Shown here piece by piece: positions 31,823-39,621 of a stretch of 39,621 bases of DNA. The DNA lies in the NCBI GenBank assembly GCA_902826515.1, contig CADEFD010000039.1:1-39621 (forward strand), written 5' to 3'. The notes beneath the pieces are model-generated. The model searched no databases, had not been told where the DNA came from, and saw only the letters and a program-made list of their open reading frames with translations. This DNA comes from an uncultured Acidobacteriota bacterium. Its GTDB lineage: Bacteria; Acidobacteriota; Vicinamibacteria; Vicinamibacterales; UBA2999. Position numbers and translations under genes: made by a program. Each line of letters opens with the position of its first letter. Within the stretch, counting starts at the first letter, position 1.

Positions 31823-32766
31823 GACCGGCGCTCCATCCGGCGCGCCAACGTGACCAGGCCCACGACCATCAGGCCCGCGGACACGACGATGTAGAGAAAC
31901 GCCGTTTCGACGCCGGCCGAGTGGCGCAGCAACTCGCGGCTGAGGCTGACGTAGCCGGCAAACGCGCCGTAGACCACAAAACTGAAGCGGCGGAAGTGCA
32001 CGCCGCCGGCGATGCAGAGCGCCGCCGCGGCCACGGCGCCGAGCAGCCACGGCGACAGACCGTCGCTCTCGAGCACGCTCCAGGTCAACGTCGAGAGCAC
32101 GACGAGAGCTGCCACCTGCAGGTAGGCGTCGAGGAAGTGCCGCTTGATGCGGAGCTGCCAGGTGGCCATTGCGATCCCGGCCACGGCCATCCCGTACATC
32201 AGCGCCATGAGACGCGCCGAGTCATCGCCGAACCAGTGGAGGCGCGTGAACCGCACGCCGAACCAGCCTCCCAGGGTCGCGATGCCGAGCGACAGCACGA
32301 AGCGGTTGTCGAACCGGTAGGCGGCGGCGAAGTAGACGATCGCCGAGGCCAGCAGGTAGTAGTCCCACTGATCCCGGAGGAACTCGAAGCGATACTCCGC
32401 GTAGCCGAACTCGACACCCAGCACGAGACAGCCCAGATACAGGACGTAGTCGAAGACGAGCGACGGTGACCCGACCCGTTCGCTGGAATAGGGCAGCGCC
32501 TTCGCGAAGGCCCACGCGAAGCACCCCGCCACGAGGGTGGTGGCCGGCACGAGGATCGCCAGATCGCCCCATTGGTCCGAGTAGGTCCGCGCCGTCCAGG
32601 CCAGCCCGCCGGCGAAGGCGAGCACGCCGAGATACAGCAGGGCATTGAGCTCGACGAACAGCGAGATCCGGTGCCGCGACACGATCGCCGCGATCGCGTC
32701 GTGCCGGGCGGGGGAGAGTCGGCCGGCCGACAGCCAGGTGTCGAGGTATTCGCGGGTCGTGCGCAC
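31819..32766 (-). CDS. DUF2157-like multi-pass membrane protein
   Basis: 315 residues from a GTG. An N-terminal soluble helical segment (YLDTWLSAGRLSPARHDAIAAIVSRH) resembles the DUF2157 opening, and about eight or nine membrane helices follow. The 3' end overlaps the next gene by 4 nt (ATGA). A TAGATT box lies 6 nt upstream of the GTG with no Shine-Dalgarno, implying a leaderless operon. The function is unknown. Residues FEFLRDQWDYYLLASAIVYFAAAYRF form one aromatic-rich helix. Confidence 0.72.
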   Translation of the reverse strand: MRTTREYLDTWLSAGRLSPARHDAIAAIVSRHRISLFVELNALLYLGVLAFAGGLAWTARTYSDQWGDLAILVPATTLVAGCFAWAFAKALPYSSERVGSPSLVFDYVLYLGCLVLGVEFGYAEYRFEFLRDQWDYYLLASAIVYFAAAYRFDNRFVLSLGIATLGGWFGVRFTRLHWFGDDSARLMALMYGMAVAGIAMATWQLRIKRHFLDAYLQVAALVVLSTLTWSVLESDGLSPWLLGAVAAAALCIAGGVHFRRFSFVVYGAFAGYVSLSRELLRHSAGVETAFLYIVVSAGLMVVGLVTLARRMERRS

Positions 32767-32772
32767 GCGGCT

Positions 32773-32778
32773 AATCTA
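32773..32778 (-). promoter_or_regulatory. -10 box of the two-membrane-protein operon (leaderless type)
   Basis: TAGATT on the minus strand lies 6 nt before the GTG at 32766. The rest of the 254-nt divergent spacer to 33021 is GC-rich with no convincing gene or repeat. Confidence 0.45.
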
Positions 32779-33020
32779 CCAGCCCCCCTACGCCTGTGCC
32801 GGCCCGCCCGCGGTGGTGGCACGGGCCTGCACGTCGCCGCCCGGTCTGGCGTGACGTGGCCGGCTGGCCTGCCCCCGCGGGCGTGCGCCGGCGCTCTCCA
32901 TCGACGGGTGGCGGCTGGCTGGCATGCGTCGTGCTGCCTGAGCCGTGGACGCAGCCGGGCGGGAAAGCGCTGTTGAACCGCGCATGTCACCGGGGGCAGC
33001 GGGACGCAGGTGGGGACACG

Positions 33021-35747
33021 ATGTTCGAAACGCTGAAAACATTGACGCGGGGCGCAGACGTCGAGACCGTGAAAGCGGCCTCGGCGGAACTCATCAAGCT
33101 GGTCAAGTTCGCTCGCGAGAACAAGACCATGCTCGAAGCGGCCCTCAACCAGGTCGAGTCGCGCAGTTCCGGCCTGATGCAGACGGCCAAGTCGCTCGAG
33201 CGCGTGGAGAAACGCGCCGTCGCCGCCGGCGGCCGCCTCGACGACCTCGACGAGCTGGTCAATGTCCTCATCTCGCGCGTCAACACCTTCGACGCCGTGG
33301 GTCCGCGCATCGAGGCCGTCACGAAGCAGGCCGATACCGTCGAGACCAGCGTCAGCCGGCTGCTCGCGCCCGACGGCGACATGCAGCGCCTGCGCGAGTC
33401 GCTGCAGCGGCTCGAAACCGAGGCCGCCGACAATCGCGCCGCCATCGAGGCGCTGCGGAAGGAACGCAGCCAGGTCGACGAAGTGCGCACCGCCCTCCGC
33501 GAGTCGCAGCAGCACGCCACCGCGGCGACGAGCGAGGTCACGCGTCTGCGCACCGAGGTCGACAGCCTCCGCGCCCTCACGCCCGACCTGCGCAGCGAAT
33601 ACGACCGCCTGCGCGCCGCCGCGCGCGAAGAACGCGAATACGCCGACACGGTGATGACCGCGGTCACCGAGATCGAGAAGAAGATCGGCGCGCTGACCGC
33701 GCTCGACGAGCTGAGCAAGTCCACCGAAGAGCGCCTGGGCGCTCTGAACAGCCTGTCGGAACACGTGTCGCTCAAGGTGAAGGCCCTCGAGGGCCAGCGC
33801 GGCGTGGTCGAACGCGCCATCGTCGAGAGCAACCGCCTGAACGAGATGGTGTGGGCCATGGATGGCCAGATCGCCCGGCTCGCCGACGGCGCCAAGCAGA
33901 TCACCAAGGCCGAAGACCTGATCGAGCGCCTCGAGAAGCTCTCGGCCGACACCAGCGCCGAACTCGAAAGCGGCGCCCGCACGAAGGACGAACTCTCGCG
34001 CGACATCGCCCGGGCGCAGCGCGACAGCAAGGAGTTCAACGACTTCGCCCGCAGCTATCTCGAGCGGATCGACCTGGCGCGCAAGGAGGCCGATGCCCTC
34101 AACCAGCGCCTGGCGTCGCTCCACACCGGAATCGGCGAGGTCGAAACGCGGCTCGACGGCGCCGCGGCGAAGGAACGCACCATCGCGGCCCTGGGCCAGC
34201 GCCTCGACACGCTCGCGGCCCGCATCGACGACCTCGGCACGCAGTCGGACGACCTCGGCCGCAGGCACGAGGGCCTCAAGGCCCTCGGCAGCCGGCTCGA
34301 CAACGTCGAAGACCTCTCGAAGCGGACGACGGCCCAGATGGAGACGCTGGCGCGCGTGCGCCAGGACGTCGAAGTGCTGCGCAACGAGTTCCATGAACTC
34401 TCGAAGCTCGGCGTGGACCTGGCGAAGACCCGCGACTCGCTGACCGGCGACCGCACGGCGATGGAAGCGGCCGCGGCCAAGCTGGCGATGTTCCAGGTGG
34501 AAGTGCCCGGCATCGACCGCAAGCTCGACGCCGTGATGGCGAAGTTCGCCGAGATCGACGCGGCCACCATCAAGGCCGCGCGTCTCAGCGAAGATTCGGC
34601 GGCCCTCGACCAGCAGCTCTCGCGGTTCACGGCGCGCGCCGAGTTCGTGGACATGGTGCACAACCGCGTCAACGATCTCGCCAATCTCGCCCTCAAGACC
34701 GAACGGCAGCTCGAGGCGCAGCTGGCGCGCAAGAACGAACTGGATCAGGTGAAGTCCACGGCCGATGGTCTGGTGGGCCTCGTGGCCGACGTCCAGCAGA
34801 AGCTCACGGCCGTGACGGCCACCCAGGGCCAGCTGACGCCGCTCACGCGGCAGGTCACCGGCCTCGAACGCCGCATCGCGAAGGTGGCCGACGCCGTGAC
34901 GCAGGCGCAGACCGGCGCCGCCGCCGTGGGCGAGCAGGAAAAGCGCCTGGCGGTGATGCTCGAAGACGGCCGGTCGCTCGCGGCCGATGTCGCCGCCCGC
35001 GGCCGCGAGGTGCGTGGCCTGATGGACGAGGTGAAGCGGGCCTCGACCGTGAAGGAAGAGATCGCGGCCGAACTCGGCCAGGTGCAGTCGCGCCAGCGCG
35101 ACGTCGCCGCGGCCATCGACACCGCCGACGAACAGATCAAGCGCGTCGAGGCCCTGCACGAGCAGTTCGAGGGCCGGCGCCTGCATCTCGTGAGCGCCGA
35201 GAAGAACATCGCGGCGTTCGAGGCGAGGGTCGACACCCTCAAGGAGGCCTCGGCGGGCGTCGAACAGCAGATCCGGGCCGTCGCCAAGCGTGAACAGGTC
35301 GTGAGCGCCATCAAGTCGCAGGCCGAAGCCGTGCGCGACGTGGCGGCGAGCACCAAGGCCGACCTCGAACAGGTGCTGGCCCAGCGCGGCGAGGTCGTGG
35401 CCCTCAAGCAGCAGATCGAACAGCTGCTCGCGAGCGCGTCCAAGACCGACGAGAAGATTCGCCTGGTCGAGGAGCGCAAGGCGCTCGTCGAGGGCGTGCA
35501 GGGCCAGACGAACACCATCATGAACATGATGGGCGACGTGCGGGTCACGCTCGAGACCCTCACCGAACACAGCGCCGTCATGGACGCGGTGGTGGACAAG
35601 GTCTCGCGCCTCGAGTTCGTGGTGCAGCAGGCCCAGAACACGCTGCACCTGCTGCAGCAGGAACGCGAACTGGCCGAGCAGATCGACCGCGCGCGCCGGC
35701 AGCTGCGGCGCAACGAGCAGAACGAAGACACCTGGCGCACGGCCTGA
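33021..35747 (+). CDS. 908-residue cytoplasmic coiled-coil protein
   Basis: 908 residues from the ATG at 33021, with GGGGA just upstream. No signal peptide, membrane helix or known catalytic motif is visible. Almost the whole length is heptad-like helix, rich in Glu, Arg, Ala, Leu and Lys, with recurring L-x-x-R/K-L-x-x-L blocks such as RLDTLAARIDDLG, GLKALGSRLDNVEDL and LVGLVADVQQKL. No Cys was found and only about two Trp are seen (VWAMDG and the last-line DTWRTA). The N-terminal 40 residues (LKTLTRGADVETVKAASAEL) may be a small cap. If fully helical the rod would be roughly 135 nm. A structural or cytoskeletal role is the natural guess. The gene stands alone, between divergent membrane proteins and a convergent glycosyltransferase. 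Confidence 0.85.
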   Translation: MFETLKTLTRGADVETVKAASAELIKLVKFARENKTMLEAALNQVESRSSGLMQTAKSLERVEKRAVAAGGRLDDLDELVNVLISRVNTFDAVGPRIEAVTKQADTVETSVSRLLAPDGDMQRLRESLQRLETEAADNRAAIEALRKERSQVDEVRTALRESQQHATAATSEVTRLRTEVDSLRALTPDLRSEYDRLRAAAREEREYADTVMTAVTEIEKKIGALTALDELSKSTEERLGALNSLSEHVSLKVKALEGQRGVVERAIVESNRLNEMVWAMDGQIARLADGAKQITKAEDLIERLEKLSADTSAELESGARTKDELSRDIARAQRDSKEFNDFARSYLERIDLARKEADALNQRLASLHTGIGEVETRLDGAAAKERTIAALGQRLDTLAARIDDLGTQSDDLGRRHEGLKALGSRLDNVEDLSKRTTAQMETLARVRQDVEVLRNEFHELSKLGVDLAKTRDSLTGDRTAMEAAAAKLAMFQVEVPGIDRKLDAVMAKFAEIDAATIKAARLSEDSAALDQQLSRFTARAEFVDMVHNRVNDLANLALKTERQLEAQLARKNELDQVKSTADGLVGLVADVQQKLTAVTATQGQLTPLTRQVTGLERRIAKVADAVTQAQTGAAAVGEQEKRLAVMLEDGRSLAADVAARGREVRGLMDEVKRASTVKEEIAAELGQVQSRQRDVAAAIDTADEQIKRVEALHEQFEGRRLHLVSAEKNIAAFEARVDTLKEASAGVEQQIRAVAKREQVVSAIKSQAEAVRDVAASTKADLEQVLAQRGEVVALKQQIEQLLASASKTDEKIRLVEERKALVEGVQGQTNTIMNMMGDVRVTLETLTEHSAVMDAVVDKVSRLEFVVQQAQNTLHLLQQERELAEQIDRARRQLRRNEQNEDTWRTA

Positions 35748-35778
35748 GCGCGCCTCGGCGCGGCCCCCGGGCCGGGTG

Positions 35779-36903
35779 TTACCGGCGGGTGTCGGCGAAG
35801 CGGATGATGGCGTCGGATGCGGCCGCGGCCGCGTCCGACCACCGCGGCAGCAAGGCCCCCTGGACCAGCGCACCGGCCGCCACCTCGGCGCGCCTGGCGT
35901 GATCGCCGACCACCGGCTCGAGTGCGGCGGCGAACCCGTCCGCGTCGGCGATGGGCACGACCGACCCGCCATCGAACCCCACCAGCTCCGGAATGGCGCC
36001 CGCCATGGTGCTCACGACCGGAATGCCGCGGACGAGCGCCTCGGCCACCGCCATGCCATACCCTTCGTGCTGGGTGGCGAGCACGAACACGTCGGCGTGC
36101 TGGAAGGCGTGTTCGAGCTTCGGGTCGTCGAGTTCGCCGGCCAGCGTGACCTGATCGGCCAGTCCCGACATGTCGATCTGCTCGCGCAGCGCCGTCACGT
36201 GGTCCGGCGCCACCAGGTCGCTGCCGACGCAGGTGAGATGCCACGGCAGGAGCCGCAACTCGGCCACGGCGTCGAGCAGCACGTCGTGCCCTTTGCGGGG
36301 AATCAGGCTGCCCACGCACAGCAGCTCCACCGGCGTGGACCGCCGGGCGCCCGGCCGGCTGCGGGTGCCTTCGGCACGCGGCGCGGTGTCGGTGCCGGGG
36401 GTGACCATGGCGATCTGCTCGCGCAGCACGCCGCAGGCGGCGATGGCGCGGGCGATCCCGAAGCTTGGCGCGATGAGCCCCGTGGCGGCGCGCAGCGCCT
36501 GCCCCTCACGCTCCGCCACGACGGCAGCGTTCGCCGGGTCGAGGCCGGTTTCGCCGGCCAGCAGGTGATGGACCACGCCCACCACGGTCATCCGGTGCGC
36601 CACGCGCTCGATCTGTTCGGGAATGGCGCCGAGCACGAGCCCGTCCACGAGCACCAGGGCGTTGTCGCGTTGAGCCGCCAGGAGGCGATCGATCTCCTCC
36701 AGGGCCGCGTCGGTCGGCGCCGGGAAGCTGGCATCGACCAGCGTGACCTCGACCTTCCAGCCGAGCGCCCGCAGGCCCTGCACGATCTGGCGATCGTAGC
36801 GGTACCGCCCGGAGCACCGGGTGAGGCCGCCGGGCACGAGCAGGGTCAGCGCGCGCGCGGAGGCGGCGGGCACCAGAAGTGAGAGCAGATCCTGATCCGG
36901 CAT
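35779..36903 (-). CDS. GT4-family glycosyltransferase
   Basis: 374 residues from the ATG at 36903. Two Rossmann-like GT-B halves are visible. The first contains GGLTRCSGRYRYDRQIVQGLRALG and VVGVVHHLLAGETGLD. The second has the donor-binding GSLIPRKGHDVLLDAV and the E-x7-E pair in EGYGMAVAEALVRGIPVVST. A retaining sugar transferase using a nucleotide sugar is expected. Acceptor and pathway are unknown because no polysaccharide cluster surrounds it. No Shine-Dalgarno is seen and the start has weak support. It converges on the coiled-coil gene and is divergent from the MBL hydrolase gene. Confidence 0.88.
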   Translation of the reverse strand: MPDQDLLSLLVPAASARALTLLVPGGLTRCSGRYRYDRQIVQGLRALGWKVEVTLVDASFPAPTDAALEEIDRLLAAQRDNALVLVDGLVLGAIPEQIERVAHRMTVVGVVHHLLAGETGLDPANAAVVAEREGQALRAATGLIAPSFGIARAIAACGVLREQIAMVTPGTDTAPRAEGTRSRPGARRSTPVELLCVGSLIPRKGHDVLLDAVAELRLLPWHLTCVGSDLVAPDHVTALREQIDMSGLADQVTLAGELDDPKLEHAFQHADVFVLATQHEGYGMAVAEALVRGIPVVSTMAGAIPELVGFDGGSVVPIADADGFAAALEPVVGDHARRAEVAAGALVQGALLPRWSDAAAAASDAIIRFADTRR

Positions 36904-36996
36904 CGACAACAGACAACCTGACGTTACCTCTGGGGAATCGACCGCCGGAGGCGCGGGTTGAGTGCCGCCCGCCGGGCGCGCAATGCCGCGCAGCGG

Positions 36997-37002
36997 TAAG
37001 CT
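36997..37002 (+). promoter_or_regulatory. candidate -10 box for the MBL hydrolase (leaderless type)
   Basis: TAAGCT lies 5 nt before the ATG at 37008. The other possible elements in the 104-nt divergent spacer are weak. Confidence 0.3.
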
Positions 37003-37007
37003 TGGCC

Positions 37008-37994
37008 ATGCTCCTGCCGGCGCACCTGTCCGACCTCCTGAGACGAACACTGCTCGTGGCCTGCGCCGCGGTGTTCACGGGCCCCACCGCCGTTGCCGCC
37101 GAGCTGCAGCGCTGCAGCGCCGCCCACTTTGCCGACAACATGCGGGCGCCGCTTGTCGCGGCAAGCGACGACTGGTTCGACGTGCACGCGGTGGAACCCG
37201 GCGTGTTCGCGCTCGTGGAATCGCGGCAGCAGCAGGAAGTGATCTCGTGGCTCGTCGTCGGCACGACGCGCGCCCTGCTCTTCGATACCGGCATGGGCAT
37301 GCGTCCGCTCCGTCCGGTCGTCGCGCGTCTCACGACGCTGCCGGTCACGGTGCTCAATTCGCACACGCACCTCGATCATGTGGGCGGGAACGCGGAATTC
37401 AGCGATGTGCGCGCCATGCCAACGGCGTTCACCCGCGCCAACATGCGTGGCAAGACCCACGCGCAGGTGGCCGACGAAGCGGCGCCGGCCGCTCTCTGCG
37501 GCAACACGGCGGTCGGATTCGACACCGCGGCGTACCACATCCGCCCGTGGACCTCGGCCGGCAACCTGCGCCCCGGCGACACGTTCGATCTCGGCGGGCG
37601 CACCCTCGAAGTGATCGCGGCGCCGGGCCACACCGCTGACGCGATCGCGCTGCACGATCGGGCCGCCGGGCTGCTGTGGACGGGCGACACGTTCTACGCG
37701 GGTCCCATCTGGCTCTTCATGCCCGAAACCGACCTCGACGCCTACCTGGCGACGATCACGAAGCTGGCGGCCCTCGCGCCGTCGTTGCGGCGGGTGTTGC
37801 CGGCGCACAACACGGTGTCTGCGGCCCCGTCCATGCTGGCCAGCGTGCGCGACGCCATGCGGGCGATTCGAGCGGGAGCCCTTGCCGGCACCACGCCGGC
37901 GCCGGGGCAGCGGCTCTACAGCTTCGACGGCTTTTCGGTGCTGGTGGCGCAGGCGACCGTCACCGCGTGGCAGGCGGGGCGCGCCAGGCCGTGA
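37008..37994 (+). CDS. secreted MBL-fold metallo-hydrolase
   Basis: 328 residues. A signal peptide (LLRRTLLVACAAVFTGPTAVAA) precedes a metallo-beta-lactamase fold. Zinc ligands are His119-x-His121-x-Asp123-His124 (SHTHLDHVGG), His208 (APGHTADA), Asp227 (WTGDTFY) and His267 (PAHN). The set is complete, so an active two-zinc hydrolase is expected. The substrate cannot be read from sequence, since lactonases, glyoxalase II-like and beta-lactam hydrolases share this layout. The FAD oxidoreductase starts 16 nt downstream. Confidence 0.9.
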   Translation: MLLPAHLSDLLRRTLLVACAAVFTGPTAVAAELQRCSAAHFADNMRAPLVAASDDWFDVHAVEPGVFALVESRQQQEVISWLVVGTTRALLFDTGMGMRPLRPVVARLTTLPVTVLNSHTHLDHVGGNAEFSDVRAMPTAFTRANMRGKTHAQVADEAAPAALCGNTAVGFDTAAYHIRPWTSAGNLRPGDTFDLGGRTLEVIAAPGHTADAIALHDRAAGLLWTGDTFYAGPIWLFMPETDLDAYLATITKLAALAPSLRRVLPAHNTVSAAPSMLASVRDAMRAIRAGALAGTTPAPGQRLYSFDGFSVLVAQATVTAWQAGRARP

Positions 37995-38010
37995 GGCGGG
38001 AGACAGATTG

Positions 38011-39234
38011 ATGTCCGAGGTGGTGATTGTGGGCGGTGGGCTGGCCGGGCTGACGTGCGCGCGCCGGCTCCAGGCGCAAGGGCGCGCGTGTGTCGTGCTC
38101 GAAGCGGATGACGCGGTGGGCGGACGCGTGCGCACCGATCGGGTGGACGGTTTTCAGCTCGATCGCGGCTTCCAGGTGCTGCTCACGGCGTATCCCGCGG
38201 CGCAGCGCTGGCTCGACTACGACGCGCTGGCACTCCGCCGGTTCTCCGCCGGGGCGCGGGTGTGGTGCGACGGCGCGATACACGTCGTGAGCGATCCGAC
38301 GCGCGAGCCCGGCGACCTGCTGGCGACGATGAAGGCGCCGGTGGGCACGCTGGCCGACAAGATGAAGATTGCCACCTTGCGCTCGGCGGCCCGCGCGGGC
38401 ACGCTCGACGAGTTGTTCACGCAGCCTGAAACCACCGCGCTCGAGGCGTTGAAGGCGCATGGTTTCGGCCCCCTGATGATCGAGCGCTTCCTGCGCCCCT
38501 GGCTCGGTGGGATCTTCCTCGACGAGTCGCTCACCGCGTCGAGCCGCATGCTGACGTTCGTGCTGCGCATGTTCGCCGAAGGCCACGCGGCGGTGCCCGA
38601 GGCGGGGATGCAGGCCATTCCGGAGCAGCTCGCGGCGGGCCTTTCGCCCGGCACGGTGCGGCTCGGCGCGCCCGTTGCCGCGGTGGGCGACGGCGTCGTG
38701 ACACAGCAGAGCGGCGAGCGGATCTTTGCCGATCGGATCGTGGTTGCGACCGACGGCGCCACGGCGGCCCGGTTGCTGCCCGAGCTGCCGCCCACCGCGT
38801 GGCGCCACGTCACGTGCCTGTACTTTGCGGCGCCCGTGAGCCCGCTGGGCGCCCCGGTGCTGGCGCTGAACGGCACGGGCACGGGCCTCGTGAACAACGT
38901 GGCCGTGATGAGCGACGTGGCCCCGGGCTATGCGCCGTCCGGGCAGGCGCTCGTGTCGGTCTCGATGCTGAAAAATACGCCGGGAGATGACCAGTCGGTG
39001 GCCGGCCAGGTGCAGACCGAGCTCGCGGACTGGTTCGGCCCGGCGGTGCGCGAGTGGCGCTGGCTGCGGTCGTATCGCATCGCCCGCGCGCTGCCCGTGC
39101 GGTGGCCGCTGGAGCGTCCGGCGCCTGCCGCCGTCCGGCCGGGCGTGTGGGCCGCTGGCGACTTCCTGACGACGCCGTCCATTCAGGGCGCCATGGAAAG
39201 TGGGGAAGGGGTGGCCGACGCCGTGCTCGCGTGA
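38011..39234 (+). CDS. FAD-dependent oxidoreductase (amine oxidase/desaturase-like)
   Basis: 407 residues; GGGAG lies upstream of the ATG. The N-terminus is a Rossmann FAD site, VVIVGGGLAGLTCARRL (G8-x-G10-x-x-G13), followed by EADDAVGGRVRTDRVDGFQLDRGFQV. The C-terminal FAD motif is VWAAGDFLTTPSIQGAMESGEGVADAVL. This arrangement fits the amine oxidase / phytoene desaturase / protoporphyrinogen oxidase superfamily. Substrate is unassigned. The 16-nt gap to the MBL gene suggests one transcript. Confidence 0.9.
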   Translation: MSEVVIVGGGLAGLTCARRLQAQGRACVVLEADDAVGGRVRTDRVDGFQLDRGFQVLLTAYPAAQRWLDYDALALRRFSAGARVWCDGAIHVVSDPTREPGDLLATMKAPVGTLADKMKIATLRSAARAGTLDELFTQPETTALEALKAHGFGPLMIERFLRPWLGGIFLDESLTASSRMLTFVLRMFAEGHAAVPEAGMQAIPEQLAAGLSPGTVRLGAPVAAVGDGVVTQQSGERIFADRIVVATDGATAARLLPELPPTAWRHVTCLYFAAPVSPLGAPVLALNGTGTGLVNNVAVMSDVAPGYAPSGQALVSVSMLKNTPGDDQSVAGQVQTELADWFGPAVREWRWLRSYRIARALPVRWPLERPAPAAVRPGVWAAGDFLTTPSIQGAMESGEGVADAVLA

Positions 39235-39271
39235 GCCCGGGCACAGGACGGCCGTCGACACGTCCGCCCGG

Positions 39272-39277
39272 TATACT
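39272..39277 (+). promoter_or_regulatory. -10 box for the PQQ sugar dehydrogenase (leaderless type)
   Basis: TATACT is separated by 6 nt from the ATG at 39284, the same geometry as mgtE and the gene at 32766. No -35 is apparent. Confidence 0.5.
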
Positions 39278-39283
39278 GCGAAC

Positions 39284-39621
39284 ATGACACGCCGCACCCT
39301 CGCTTTCGCCGTCGCCGGCCTCATCGCCCTGCCCGCGTCCGTGGTCGCGCAGACCCCGCCGGCCGCGCCCGCCCGCGTGCGGCCCACGTTCCAGAAGTTC
39401 ACGGTGGAAGGTGAGCCGGTCGACCGGCGCAAGCCGGAACTCGACACCGATCACCCGGTGTTCCCCGGGCAGACGCGCGCGCCGTACCACAAGACGGTGG
39501 ACCTCGAGGTGACGACCATCGCGAGCGGCCTCGACGTGCCGTGGGCCGTCGAACTGCTGCCGAGCGGCCGCTTCCTCATCACCGAGAAGGCCGGCCGGCT
39601 GCGCATCCTGAACAAGGACGG
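39284..39621 (+). CDS. PQQ-dependent sugar dehydrogenase, N-terminal part (runs off window)
   Basis: The first 112 codons are present. A signal peptide (TLAFAVAGLIALPASVVAQ) is followed by a Pro-rich stretch. The start of a soluble six-bladed aldose dehydrogenase propeller comes next: VTTIASGLDVPWAVELLPSGRFLITEKAGRLRIL. This matches the soluble glucose/aldose dehydrogenase family, such as YliI and sGDH, which is distinct from the eight-bladed enzyme at 15250. Catalytic residues lie beyond the window. Confidence 0.88.
   Translation, partial: MTRRTLAFAVAGLIALPASVVAQTPPAAPARVRPTFQKFTVEGEPVDRRKPELDTDHPVFPGQTRAPYHKTVDLEVTTIASGLDVPWAVELLPSGRFLITEKAGRLRILNKD

Noticed and set aside
32199..35972. Minus-strand open frame of over 1200 codons opposite the coiled-coil gene
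   Set aside because: The product is low-complexity (HRH, GRG and similar runs), crosses unrelated genes and has no domain or start signal. It is a composition shadow of the GC-rich codon bias.
1..39621. tRNA, rRNA, transposase, integrase, toxin-antitoxin or defence genes
   Set aside because: None was recognised on either strand. The window reads as core-like chromosomal content with no sign of a mobile island except the small AT-rich TetR spacer.

Overview
The window is GC-rich bacterial chromosome, by eye near 70% G+C, with tightly packed genes on both strands. No rRNA, tRNA, CRISPR array, prophage, insertion sequence or replication origin was seen. The gene content points to Acidobacteriota, most likely a Vicinamibacteria-type soil lineage. 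It contains a PadR repressor coupled to an orphan MacB/FtsX-like permease of the 'acidobacterial duplicated orphan permease' type, a DUF6152 protein downstream of two secreted 'PDGKPDLxGxW' paralogs, DUF6644 membrane proteins, several EstB/LACTB-type serine hydrolases, and PQQ dehydrogenases. The taxonomic call is inference from families, not from a marker gene.

Layout. 3-3344: the 3' part of a very large patatin-like membrane protein. 3341-7682 (minus): padR, the orphan permease, and a LACTB-like protein whose catalytic motifs look lost. 7801-10290: an ankyrin protein, two small monoheme cytochromes c and two DUF6644 membrane proteins, driven from closely spaced divergent promoters. 10310-13839 (minus): a secreted-protein cluster of two paralogs, DUF6152 and a fibronectin-III protein. 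13948-17205 (plus): a serine hydrolase followed 3 nt later by a cysteine-free PQQ dehydrogenase. 17236-18181: two small genes.

18316-23982: two secreted phytase-like esterase-domain proteins flank the Mg2+ transporter mgtE, and both carry Asp/Arg-rich tracts. 24061-27753: a lipoprotein, a membrane-anchored thioredoxin, a TetR repressor divergent from a serine hydrolase, and a translationally coupled DoxX-like pair. 27827-30648: a small secreted protein coupled to a PA-domain metalloprotease-like protein, a strong terminator, and a small secreted beta-barrel candidate. 30653-32766 (minus): two multi-pass membrane proteins overlapping by ATGA. 33021-35747: a 908-residue, cysteine-free cytoplasmic coiled-coil protein. 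35779-39621: a GT4 glycosyltransferase, an MBL-fold hydrolase, a FAD oxidoreductase and the start of a PQQ sugar dehydrogenase.

Most products are exported or membrane-bound: oxidation of sugars or alcohols at the cell surface, ester and phosphate hydrolysis, small c-type cytochromes and membrane redox proteins. No single large system dominates. The most useful signals are (1) a recurring TANNNT box 5-9 nt upstream of start codons without a Shine-Dalgarno, suggesting widespread leaderless mRNAs, (2) the LACTB-like pseudo-enzyme, (3) the giant coiled-coil protein, and (4) the mgtE locus flanked by two phytase-like proteins. No gap between genes exceeds about 255 bases.
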